The position numbers and the translations under genes are program-made. The notes below the pieces were generated by a model. It saw only the letters and a list, made by a program, of their open reading frames with translations, did not search any database and was not told the origin of the DNA. DNA of 64,000 bases, from contig JADKDR010000001.1 in NCBI GenBank assembly GCA_016714535.1, positions 434,001 to 498,000 of the forward strand, read 5' to 3'. Of this stretch, positions 1 to 8,832 are shown piece by piece. The stretch's first letter is position 1; each line of letters begins with the position of its first letter. This DNA is from Bacteroidota bacterium (GTDB lineage Bacteria; Bacteroidota; Bacteroidia; AKYH767-A; OLB10).

Positions 1-1
1 C

Positions 2-2491
2 GGGTCCGGCATTGCATACATTTCTCAATATGGCGACTCTATTCTGATTTATAAAGGAGGCGCTTACTCTGCAACATATACACTTACCGATACACTTACA
101 GGATGTTCAGTAACGAAAACCAAAACTATTAGTATTGACCAAATTGAAACTCCCGATATAACTGCAATTCCTAACAATGCCCTACTTTGCCCGGGTGATA
201 GTGTTTTATTAATTGCAGACACTGGTATTGCATTTGTATGGTATGGCCCACTCAGCACTATTATTGGATATACACAAAGTATCTATGCCACATCCCCGGG
301 GTTATATCATTATGTATGGACAGATACAGGAGGATGCACGTTAACCTCTAACTTTATGGAAATTATCGCTTATACCTCTCCATTTATTACTGCAAGCCCA
401 GGCAATCAACTCTGTGAGGGTGGAACTATAACCTTGAATATTTCTACCAATGATAGCTCAGTAATCAACTGGCACCCCCCATTGAGTGGCAGCATGCTTA
501 CACAGGTAATTGACTCGGCCGGTACTTATAGTTGCGATGTTACTGTTTGCGGTATTACTACAACTCTGTCTATAGTTATTACCAATTCCAATTTGCAAGC
601 TACAATTGTGCCTTCGGGCCCTATTCAAATTTGCCAGAATAGCGGCACTATGCTTGTTGCCAACCTCGGCATGATATTATATGATTGGCAGCCCGGTGGA
701 AATTCACAGCCATATAATTATGTAACCAATGCTGGTACATATACGGTAATGATTACAGACTCATTTGGCTGCACTGCTATGGACACTGTTATCGTTGATA
801 CTCTCCCTACAATTAGCCCCCCTTCGGCTTTGCAATTTACTATCTGCAAAGGTGACTCGTTGCTCATTAATGCTACCAATCCCGTTGCCTGGTTTAGTCA
901 AGCCGATCTGAATTCATTGATTTCCATTGCAGACACTTTTCAAACCTCCGCTATATTCAACGATACAATAATCTATATTGCTGCTAACGACTCTCCATGT
1001 TTTAGTGATTTTGTACCGGTGAGTATATATGTTAACCCTGCTTCATTATTGAGCATCCTACTTGATGATACTATTATCTGTAAAGGAGATTCAATAATTT
1101 TATACGCTACCTATTTACCGCAAGTGAATTATCAATGGTCAGGACCCGGAAATATTACTGCTACCAATGATTCTTTAATCATTTATAATTTTGATAGTAC
1201 TAATGTTGGTTATTATTTTCTGCAATTTTCTGATTCATTGTGCCCTGGTGGATTAGATTCTATATTTTTAAATTTGATTAATTCAACTGCCATAACTGTT
1301 ACCGAAAACATGCAGCTTTGTAATGGTGATACGCTATTACTTATTGCCAATTCTGTTTCAAGTACAACTTACTCATGGACATCTCCATTAGGCACCCATA
1401 CCACCAATGATACATTATTAATTTACCCCGCTACATTGGCAGATAGCGGCACTTACATTCTAAATGCTACGCAATTTAATTGCTTGATGGATTCAATATC
1501 TATTCCTGTAAGTGTATTTCCAGTTCCTGCTTTGCCTATTATCACTGGAGATACAATTTATTGTATGGGTGATACAATTAAATTACAAGCACTTGTTGCA
1601 GATACGGGTACCTATTTATGGAATTATCTATTAGGAATACAAGCTGGCTACACCTCCTTGCTGTTACCTGCAAATAATCTTACTATGGGTGGTCTGTATA
1701 CTTTTAGCATTACTGCAAATGGATGCAAAGCGCAGGATTCAGTTTTAATTTTAGTAAAGCCATTACCTTTTGTAAATAATTTTCAATCAATTGAAAAATG
1801 CGTTGGCGACTCTATCTCTATCAATCAAGCTACACAAGCAAACACAACTTATCAATGGCTGTTCAATGGGAATAATTTTTCTTCAAATGCTAATTTATTC
1901 TTCAACTCGTTGCAATCTGGAAATGGCGGGCAATATCAGTTAATAGCCAACATGAATGGCTGTACAAATATATCAGACACTTTTAGCATCAGCGTTTATG
2001 ACTATCCAAATTTTGATTTGGGCGAAGAGAAATATGAGTGTATAAATATACCTATAGATTTTTTAGGGCCCATTGGCTATGCCAACTACAATTGGAATGG
2101 GCTACTATATAATTCAAATAATTATACCGCCAACGATAGTGGTTGGGTGATACTGGTAATTGACAATCAGGGTTGCAAAACTGCAGACAGTACCTATCTG
2201 CATTGGCTTGATTGTAATATTTTTATTCCAAATGTATTTACACCTAATAATGATAACTTCAACGATACCTGGCAGGTTTACTATGGAAGTGTAAAACAAA
2301 TTTCTATACAGATATTAAACAGATGGGGGCAGCAAATAAAAATTCTAAATTCTGTAGAAGACAGCTGGGACGGCACATATAAAGATGGTGCTTTTGCGCC
2401 CGAAGGTGTGTATTACTATTTGATTGATGCAATTGATTTTTATAATAAGCCAAAAAGTTTTACCGGGAGTTTGACATTAATTCGAGATTGA
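2..2491 (+). CDS. Giant Ig-like/PKD-type surface adhesin, C-terminal part, type B (CHU_C) T9SS signal
   Basis: The reading frame is open from base 2, so the gene begins outside the window and the first ATG at 356 is only an internal methionine. The visible ~829 residues are a string of Ig-like modules of roughly 85-95 residues. Each starts with a Cys-x-Gly-Asp-(S/T) type strand (CKGDSL, CKGDSI, LCNGDT, YCMGDT, KCVGDS), continues with a Y-x-W strand and ends in a G-x-Y strand with a second Cys, suggesting one disulfide per module. The last ~85 residues contain IPNVFTPNNDNFNDTW, ILNRWGQQI, SWDGTYKDG and PEGVYYY, which is the gliding-motility-associated (CHU_C, type B) sorting domain used by the type IX secretion system. 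It is therefore probably an outer-surface or secreted adhesin. Ligand and full length are unknown. Confidence 0.9.
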   Translation, partial: GSGIAYISQYGDSILIYKGGAYSATYTLTDTLTGCSVTKTKTISIDQIETPDITAIPNNALLCPGDSVLLIADTGIAFVWYGPLSTIIGYTQSIYATSPGLYHYVWTDTGGCTLTSNFMEIIAYTSPFITASPGNQLCEGGTITLNISTNDSSVINWHPPLSGSMLTQVIDSAGTYSCDVTVCGITTTLSIVITNSNLQATIVPSGPIQICQNSGTMLVANLGMILYDWQPGGNSQPYNYVTNAGTYTVMITDSFGCTAMDTVIVDTLPTISPPSALQFTICKGDSLLINATNPVAWFSQADLNSLISIADTFQTSAIFNDTIIYIAANDSPCFSDFVPVSIYVNPASLLSILLDDTIICKGDSIILYATYLPQVNYQWSGPGNITATNDSLIIYNFDSTNVGYYFLQFSDSLCPGGLDSIFLNLINSTAITVTENMQLCNGDTLLLIANSVSSTTYSWTSPLGTHTTNDTLLIYPATLADSGTYILNATQFNCLMDSISIPVSVFPVPALPIITGDTIYCMGDTIKLQALVADTGTYLWNYLLGIQAGYTSLLLPANNLTMGGLYTFSITANGCKAQDSVLILVKPLPFVNNFQSIEKCVGDSISINQATQANTTYQWLFNGNNFSSNANLFFNSLQSGNGGQYQLIANMNGCTNISDTFSISVYDYPNFDLGEEKYECINIPIDFLGPIGYANYNWNGLLYNSNNYTANDSGWVILVIDNQGCKTADSTYLHWLDCNIFIPNVFTPNNDNFNDTWQVYYGSVKQISIQILNRWGQQIKILNSVEDSWDGTYKDGAFAPEGVYYYLIDAIDFYNKPKSFTGSLTLIRD

Positions 2492-2501
2492 GAAATAAAT
2501 T

Positions 2502-2636
2502 TCTCCCCGATCTGGCTTTGTTGAAGTACCTTTCCATCAATACCAAAATGTCGCCCCGATGGGGCTATGTTGAAGTTGGATTCCATTATTACCAAAATTT
2601 CGCCCCTAACAGGGCTAAATGCTAAAATATTTTTTT
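2502..2636 (+). repeat. Tandem ~50-bp palindromic GCCCCGATGGGGC-type repeats (forward cluster)
   Basis: Three imperfect units of about 50 bp follow one another directly after the adhesin stop. Each has a palindromic core (CGCCCCGATGGGGCT or a degraded form such as CTCCCCGATCTGGCT) followed by TATGTTGAAGTTGGATTCC-like sequence and ending in ACCAAAAT. Further units lie inverted at 2701-2777 and again forward at 2960-3033. No coding potential is visible. Confidence 0.85.
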
Positions 2637-2700
2637 GCTTAATTCTAACAAGATGAAATCTGCATCTTCTCTAAATATATATTAGCCATACTGCTATTCG

Positions 2701-2777
2701 AATAAAGCCCGTAGGGCTGAAACTTTGGTAATGTTGAATAAATGAGCATGCTATAGCCCCATCGGGGCGACATTTGA
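2701..2777 (-). repeat. Inverted copies of the ~50-bp palindromic repeat
   Basis: The reverse complement reads CGCCCCGATGGGGCTATA, then a spacer ending in ACATTACCAAA, then a second core AGCCCTACGGGCTT. This is the same family as 2502-2636 in the opposite orientation, so the whole interval between the two genes is built from one small repeat family with some unrelated AT-rich filler. Confidence 0.8.
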
Positions 2778-2959
2778 CATAAGTTGTAAAATTCAAACAA
2801 ATAAATCTTACTTGAATTCTACATCAAAAATTCTGATGCTTTTTAATATGCTAATTCGGGTTGAAGCTCTTCAAATGAGAAATAAATATTTACTCAGTTT
2901 TCAACTGCAAAACAGATTGAATTGAAATTTAAGTAAAAGTTTTAGCTATGAAATTAAAT

Positions 2960-3033
2960 TCTCCCCGATATAGCTTCGTTAAAGTAACGTTCCTTTATTT
3001 CCAAAATTTCGCCCCGTTGGGGCTATGTTGTAG
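2960..3033 (+). repeat. Third cluster of ~50-bp palindromic repeats
   Basis: Two more units (cores CTCCCCGATATAGCT and CGCCCCGTTGGGGCT) with the same GTTGTAGTTGGATT tail as the first cluster. The tail runs directly into the beta-barrel remnant at 3034, so the repeat appears to mark the breakpoint of that gene. Confidence 0.8.
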
Positions 3034-3270
3034 TTGGATTACATTGATGAGATTTGGCAAGAATCCAAAGACAACTTTGATGTCTTTGGATATCAACTAG
3101 AGCCGCAGTATACACGATATATTGTTAATAATATTTGCGGAATAGCAAATATGAATATTGAACGAATGCTCAATAAAAAAGTGGCTATCGGTACAAATTT
3201 AGAATGGCAGGCCGGTGGAATGTATGCTTCAAGCCTTGCGGCAGGTTTGTATGTAGGAGTGAAATTTTAG
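3034..3270 (+). pseudogene. Remnant of an outer-membrane beta-barrel-like protein (3' end only)
   Basis: A 78-codon open frame begins immediately after a TAG inside a palindromic repeat and has no convincing start (only TTG). The last ~25 residues (NLEWQAGGMYASSLAAGLYVGVKF) alternate hydrophobic and polar residues and end in Phe, as the final strands of outer-membrane barrels do. The most likely reading is the 3' fragment of a porin or OMP gene whose 5' part was lost when the repeat cluster was inserted or expanded. A real small protein cannot be excluded, and the family is not recognised. Confidence 0.45.
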
Positions 3271-3381
3271 GTAAGAAATAAATCCTGTAGGTAGGACTTT
3301 TTCAATTCGCTTCAGAATTTATTATTTGCTAAAATTCAATAGCCAATGGAAAAGACATTTATAAATCTTACCAATGGGGCT

Positions 3382-4771
3382 TTACAAATGTATCACCTCG
3401 CCATACGCAGCAGCGGTGGCTTCCATCATGGCTTCGCTCATGGTAGGATGGGGATGCACGGACTTAAGAATTTCATGCCATGTGGTTTCTAATTTTCGCG
3501 CCACTACGGCTTCGGCTATCATTTCGGTAACGTTGTAGCCAATCATGTGGCAGCCTAATAGCTCCCCATATTTAGCATCATATATTACTTTTACAAAACC
3601 ATCTTTGGCACCTGCAGCACTTGCTTTACCACTTGCACTAAAAGGAAACTTACCCACTTTAATTTCGTATCCTGCTTCTTTAGCAGCTTTCTCGGTATAG
3701 CCTACACTTGCTATTTCGGGACTGCAATAGGTGCAGCCGGGTATATTGTTATAGTTAACAGGTTCAGGATGATGTCCTGCAATTTTCTCTACACAAATAA
3801 TACCTTCGGCACTTGCCACATGTGCCAGTGCCTGACCGGGGGTAACATCGCCAATAGCATATATTCCCGGTATGTTGGTTTGCGAATATTCATTCACCAG
3901 AATTTTTCCCTTATCCGTAATAACGCCAACATCTTCCAATCCGATGTTTTCAATGTTAGGGGATTATTCCTACGGCACTAAGCACGATATCGCAACTGAT
4001 CTTTTCTTCTCCCTTTTTAGTTTTTATGGTTACAACACATCCATCTCCCGTTGTGTCTACGCTCTCAACACTCGACTCAGTCATCACCGTTATACCCGAC
4101 TTCTTAAATGATTTTTCAAGTTGCTTGCTCACCTCCTCATCCTCTACAGGCACTATGGCAGGCATAAATTCAACCATGGTAACTTTGGTACCCATGGCAT
4201 TATAAAAATAAGCAAATTCACTACCGATGGCACCGCTTCCAACTACTACCATCGACCTGGGTTGCGAGGGCAAGGTCATGGCTTCACGGTACCCGATTAT
4301 TTTTTTTCCGTCTTGTTTAAGATTTGGCAACTCCCTGCTACGCGCACCCGTTGCAACAATTATATTTGGGGCCTCTTCGGTTCTCTTTTTGCCATCAGGT
4401 GCAGTTATTTCAACCTTTTTGCCGGCAACTAATTTGGCCGAACCCATAATGACATCAATCTTATTCTTCTTCATCAGAAATTGTACCCCCTTGCTCATAC
4501 CTTCGGCTACACCGCGACTGCGGTTAACTACTTTGGTAAAGTCTGCACTGCCTCCACTAACGGTTATACCATAATCTGCTGCATGCTGCAAGTATTCGAA
4601 TACCTGTGCACTCTTCAATAACGCCTTAGTAGGTATGCAACCCCAGTTAAGGCATACTCCTCCTAATGATTCGCGCTCAATAATGGCGGTTTTTAAACCC
4701 AACTGTGAGGCACGTATAGCGGCCACATATCCACCGGGACCGCTTCCAATTACTATGACATCGTAACCCAT
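3382..4771 (-). CDS. lpdA: Dihydrolipoyl dehydrogenase (E3), one frameshift
   Basis: FAD-dependent E3 component that reoxidises dihydrolipoamide of pyruvate/2-oxoglutarate dehydrogenase or glycine cleavage complexes using NAD+. The N-terminal part has the FAD-binding GSGPGG (residues 9-14) and the redox disulfide C40-LNWG-C45. A second Rossmann motif (VVGSGAIGSEF, ~residue 180) binds NAD. The second FAD motif IYAIGDVTPGQALAHVA and the dimer-interface HPHPTMSEA with the catalytic His are near the C-terminus. The frame breaks at 3959-3962, where the + strand has GGGG: removing one G joins SAVGIIP to NIENIGLEDVGVITDKG and gives a 462-residue protein, the normal E3 length. The gene stands alone, with no E1/E2 partners nearby. 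A one-base sequence error is more likely than inactivation. Confidence 0.93.
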
Positions 4772-4815
4772 ATAAAATGATTTTTATTAGTTTTTTAAAT
4801 GATAAATGAATGTGG

Positions 4816-4823
4816 CAAATGTA
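4816..4823 (-). promoter_or_regulatory. Bacteroidota -7 element upstream of lpdA
   Basis: Reads TACATTTG on the minus strand, matching TAnnTTTG, about 45 bases before the lpdA ATG. No TTG is found at the usual -33 spacing, so the assignment is moderate. Confidence 0.4.
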
Positions 4824-5001
4824 ACAGAAGTTAGCTGGTTTATAAAAAAAACAACGTTCATTTGACGAGTGGGAGATGGTGGCTTAATGAGGGGAGTTTT
4901 TTTCGGGAAAAAAGTTTTACAAATGCCGAAAATACAAGCTTGGGTGTTTATAAATTTCCGACTATTTAGGACAAGCACTAATATAAACCTGATTTCTTAC
5001 G

Positions 5002-5009
5002 TACTTTTG
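5002..5009 (+). promoter_or_regulatory. Bacteroidota -7 element (TACTTTTG)
   Basis: TACTTTTG fits TAnnTTTG and lies 19 bases before the ATG of a 31-codon ORF and ~200 bases before the sugar dehydrogenase start. It could drive either. No clear -33 TTG is seen. The rest of the 4772-5210 gap is AT-rich and shows nothing else I can name. Confidence 0.35.
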
Positions 5010-5027
5010 CAAAGGTGTTATAATAAC

Positions 5028-5123
5028 ATGATTAACAAAGAAACCAACAAGCTTGAATATAATTACAAGGCAACAGCCCTAGCTTGCTTTTTACGTAGAA
5101 ATATGTATTCCTTAATATTTTAA
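5028..5123 (+). CDS. Possible 31-residue small ORF
   Basis: ATG at 5028 to TAA at 5121-5123, 31 residues (starts MINKETNKLEY), placed just after a TAnnTTTG element and before the sugar dehydrogenase gene. No signal peptide, membrane segment or known motif is visible. It could equally be random sequence in a 5' leader. Confidence 0.15.
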   Translation: MINKETNKLEYNYKATALACFLRRNMYSLIF

Positions 5124-5210
5124 GAACCCGTCTGATAAGTTAATCATACGAACACAAAAAACAACGACTTTGCATAATTCAGGAACAAAAAATAAAAATC
5201 AAAAATAACA

Positions 5211-7699
5211 ATGAAAAGAGTTTTACTAAGCGCTTTTGTTTACTATGCTTTGTACAAGCCTACTCGCAAGTTTTACCCAACGGCTTCTTCAAAGCCAATG
5301 TAATTTCATCTTCCAACAATTTAAAATCTATAGAAGGTATTACCTGGGATAAAAATGGACGTGGATATATTTGGGATAAGAAAGGATATGTTTTTCTGTT
5401 AGACCAAAATGATCAACTCATGCCCGATACGCTTATTAATATTTCAGAAGAGATTGGATTGGTGGGTGATAATGGCTTAAATGGTTTTGCACTCGATCCA
5501 AATTTTTTAACCAATGGGTATTTTTATCTGGCTTATTCTGTTGACCGTTATTTCTATGAATATTCTGACTCATTGAATTACAATCCTGCTATAACATGGA
5601 ATGATACAGCCACCTTTGGTCGTATAACACGCTACACTGCCGATGCTACAAACGATTTAAAATCTACCATTTACAGTTCACGGTATATTTTGTTGGGCGA
5701 TAGTATGCAAGATGGTTTTCCGGTTGTATATTTTTCGCATAGCAATGGAGCTATCGAGTTTGGTACTGATGGAAGTTTAATTTGTGCCATGGCCGATGCT
5801 GCAAGTTATGGTTCTGACCCTGATACAGGCAGCAATAGCGATACCTGGTGGCAGCAGGGCTTAGTAGATGGCACCATTACTCCTGGTCAAAATGTAGGAT
5901 GTTATAGAGCGCAAATGCTCGGAACACTGGCAGGCAAAATTTTACGCCTCGATCCGGCCAATGGAAATGGACTAAGTACAAATCCGTATTGGGATGCTAA
6001 CAAGCCTAAGTCACCGCAGTCGCGTATATGGACCATCGGTTTTAGAAACCCTTTCCGCTTTCAGGTAATACCAAATTCGGGTGATACCGACATTACAGCA
6101 GGAAATCCGGGTTATCTTATTGTGGGCGATGTGGGCTGGAGCGATTGGGAAGAAATTTCGCTTGTAAAAACGAAAGGCCTTAATTGTGGGTGGCCCGTTT
6201 TTGAAGGAATGACAGCTACCGTTAAATTAAAAAATGCTAAGGTTGAAAACACCGAAGTTCCTAATAGTTTTTATCCGGGTTGTGGAGCACCCTTTTATAA
6301 GTTTAATGATTTGATAGATCAGGAATACAATATTCCTCACGTGCTTAAAGACCCTTGCGATACAAATCAGCTAACTCCTAATCAATGGAAACATACAAGA
6401 CCCTTAATTGAATGGCATCATAAAAATGCAAACTTTCCTGCTAATGCCCGTGCGCCTATTTTTTCAAACCAAACCGGCAAAGGCATACCCATTGATATTA
6501 GCAACATCAGCTCGCCCATACAGGGAGCTATGTATCCCGGCAATGCGGCTATGGGTGGCTTCTTCTTAAACTCGTTGCTGGTGCCTGAAGATTTCCGTAA
6601 TTCCATCTGGTTTGGCGATTATGGCGAAGGTTGGATTCGCTTTTTAAAAGTAAATAGCAACTATGTACCCGATAGTGTGGTATTGTTTGATAGCTCTGCC
6701 GAAAATATTGTTGACCTTAAATTTAATCCAAATAACGGTTGTATTTATTATGTTGCATATCCTAATGAGGTTTACAAATATTGCTTTCCGGGATTTATCA
6801 ATAATCCGCCTATATCCATTCCAACTGCAAACGTAAACTACGGACCAACGGGCACTACAATCAACTTTGATGGTACTGCTTCTTTCGATCCGGAAAACAG
6901 TCCACTCACTTATGATTGGGATTTTGATGATAATGGTGCTATTGGATCGGGGCCATTGGTTATGCACACTTTTTCACCAGGAAATGTGGGCCCGGTTACG
7001 TATGATGTTAAGCTATGCGTAAACGATACGCAAGGGCTTGTTGGTTGTAAAGTATTTAAAATCTTTATTAATAACACCCCACCTGTAGTAAACATTACCA
7101 GTCCATCGCCTACTCAACTATGTTCTGGTCAGTCGTTATTAAATTTAGCAGCACAAGTAAGCGATGCCGAGTCTCCTAATAGCGCTCTTAGCTACTATTG
7201 GTTTGTGCACAAGGAGCATAACTTGCACTTCCATCCCGAAGAACAGTGCGACTCATACGATAGTGCAGACTATTGCATTGTTGATTGCGAAAACTGCTTG
7301 TATAATGATGGCGATACGGTCTGGTTTAGTGTTCACTTATGCATACAGGATCCGCAAGGCATGGAGAGCTGCGATGTGGTTAACATTGCACCGGCATGTG
7401 CGCAAAGTATAGAACAGTTTCTTGCCCAGGCCAATGCAGAAATTTTGGTATATCCCAATCCCATGCAGGGCAATCAATTGTTTGTAAGATTAAACAATAG
7501 CAACCTTAAAAATGCACCTCGCGTAATTGCCGATATTTATAGTATGGATGGCAAAAAACTTAATAACTATGACTATATATTAAGTGTTCAAAAAAATAAT
7601 ATTATACAAATAGACTTTAAAAACTCGCTTGCAGGAGGAATGTATTTTATCCGTATATCAGATGGCAAAAAAATGAGCTCCGCCAAATTTATACGTTAG
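5211..7699 (+). CDS. Secreted PQQ-type glucose/sorbosone dehydrogenase with PKD domain and T9SS tail; frameshift in signal peptide
   Basis: The catalytic region (roughly residues 50-480) has the six-bladed propeller signatures of the GSDH family: NGLNGFALDPNF, GRITRYTAD, FSHSNGAIEFGTDGSL, GKILRLDP, RIWTIGFRNPFRF, GYLIVGDVGWSDWEEI and GLNCGWPVFEG. A PKD-like domain follows (NVNYGPTGTTINFDGTAS...PLTYDWDFDD), then a Cys-rich spacer and a type A T9SS sorting domain (ILVYPNPMQGNQL...GGMYFIRISDG). The protein is probably a periplasmic or extracellular sugar oxidase using PQQ; substrate unknown. The frame of the mature protein lacks a good start, but ATG 5211 gives MKRVLLSAFV in another frame. Adding one T at 5238-5241 fuses it to LLCFVQAYSQ, a complete signal peptide ending AYSQ, giving 829 residues. 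A conservative alternative is internal ATG 5420. Confidence 0.85.
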
Positions 7700-7714
7700 A
7701 AATTATGCACACTT

Positions 7715-7748
7715 AAACCAAAGCCCCGCAATTGCGGGGCTTTGGTTT
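7715..7748. terminator. Perfect 34-bp palindromic terminator
   Basis: AAACCAAAGCCCCGCAA followed at once by its exact reverse complement, 15 bases after the sugar dehydrogenase stop. The GC-rich core flanked by A and T tracts suits a bidirectional intrinsic terminator. Confidence 0.85.
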
Positions 7749-8163
7749 ATAAACACAAGTTGATTACTCCTTAATCATGACAAGCTTTTAATTTTGTGAT
7801 AGAAAAATGTACTTTGTTGCTGCCTACGTTATAATCTAAACATTAAACACCAATAACTTAATATTAAAAAAAAATTTTTGAGTGCACTTATGGGAGTTGT
7901 TGATATACCAACAGTAGATTATGTCTATTTTAAACCGATTTTTTTACAAGCTTGCTTGTAGATTCAAAAAAACTTTATATTTATAGGCAAATCTTTAAAA
8001 CTTAATCATATTAAAACACTACTTCGAAAACTATTAAGCATGCAAGGATTTTCAACATACAGTAATCATCAACTATGCCCTGATAATTGCAAGGGCTTTT
8101 CGGGGCACCAAATAACTTCTATCAAATAGATTCCAGAATGGACTACATTTCTGAGAAAAACGG

Positions 8164-8292
8164 TGTCGCTCCTACGGAGCTCAACAACTGGGGCGCGAAT
8201 TCATTCCATTTATAGGTCGCTTCTACGGGACTATGTTACAGCGGCACCAATTCCTTCTATTAACATGTCGCTCCTATGGAGCTCTAAGATTT
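8164..8292 (+). repeat. ~51-bp tandem repeats, GTCGCTCCTACGGAGCT type
   Basis: Units begin at 8164, 8216 and 8267 (periods 52 and 51). Each opens with GTCGCTYCTAYGGRGCT-like sequence. The core and period resemble the GTCGCCCCGATGGGGCT elements at 2502-3033, so both clusters probably belong to one dispersed family. The 7749-8163 stretch before them shows no gene; it holds only short hairpins such as GCCCT...AGGGC near 8080-8100. Confidence 0.75.
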
Positions 8293-8407
8293 TTTATACA
8301 GCCATTAAAACCCATGAGGGTCGGCATCTTTATATAAAAGGAAAAAATAAAAATTCCGGGTGGTGCAATATGTTAGTACATATGCAACCGGCAAAAAACA
8401 GCTCCCT

Positions 8408-8789
8408 CAAATATAAAAAGAAATTCTCCTTGCGCCATCGTACGCCCTTACATTTAATCATCAAAAAAAGAATTTCTTCGTGCGCAACTGTGTTTTTATC
8501 ATCCAAAAAAAATCTCCGTAATCCTCCGTTCCTCCGTGCGCCACACACTCAATCATCAAAAAGAATTTCTCCGTGCCCCTCCGTGTCTCCATGCGCCTAA
8601 ACATTTAACCATCAAAAAGAGAATTTCTTCGTGGGCCTCCGTGCGCCACACATTCAATCATCAAACAAAGTATTTCTCCGTGCACCTCCGTGCCTCTGTG
8701 CGCAATTGTATTTTATCATCAAACAAAGAAATTATCTGTGCTCCTTCGTCTCCCCATGCGCAACTGTATTTTATTATCAAAAAAAAAAT
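8408..8789 (+). repeat. Degenerate tandem array of 'CTCCGTGC...' repeats, ~40-58 bp units
   Basis: About seven or eight imperfect units run head to tail. Each starts TCATCAAAMAAAGAATTTC, continues with CTCCGTG(C/T) triplet-like motifs (TCCGTGCACCTCCGTGCC, TCCGTGTCTCCATGCGCC) and ends CGCAACTGTATTTTA or CGCCACACATTCAA. Several frames are open through the array on both strands, but the predicted peptides are only translations of the repeat, so no gene is called. The units are degenerate along their whole length, which argues against a CRISPR array. Confidence 0.8.
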
Positions 8790-8818
8790 CCACTTCGCTT
8801 GAAGTGGATTTTTTTTGT
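8781..8818. terminator. Intrinsic terminator downstream of floA
   Basis: AAATCCACTTC-GCTT-GAAGTGGATTT with A tract before and T tract after, immediately past the floA stop on the minus strand. It is bidirectional and also closes the tandem repeat array. Confidence 0.8.
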
Positions 8819-8832
8819 TTAAGAAATCAATA

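Noticed and set aside
3769..4574. Plus-strand ORFs opposite lpdA
   Set aside because: They are antisense shadows of a strongly conserved gene, without recognisable domains.
8408..8789. CRISPR array
   Set aside because: The units are degenerate along their whole length with no unique spacers of constant size, and no cas genes are present.
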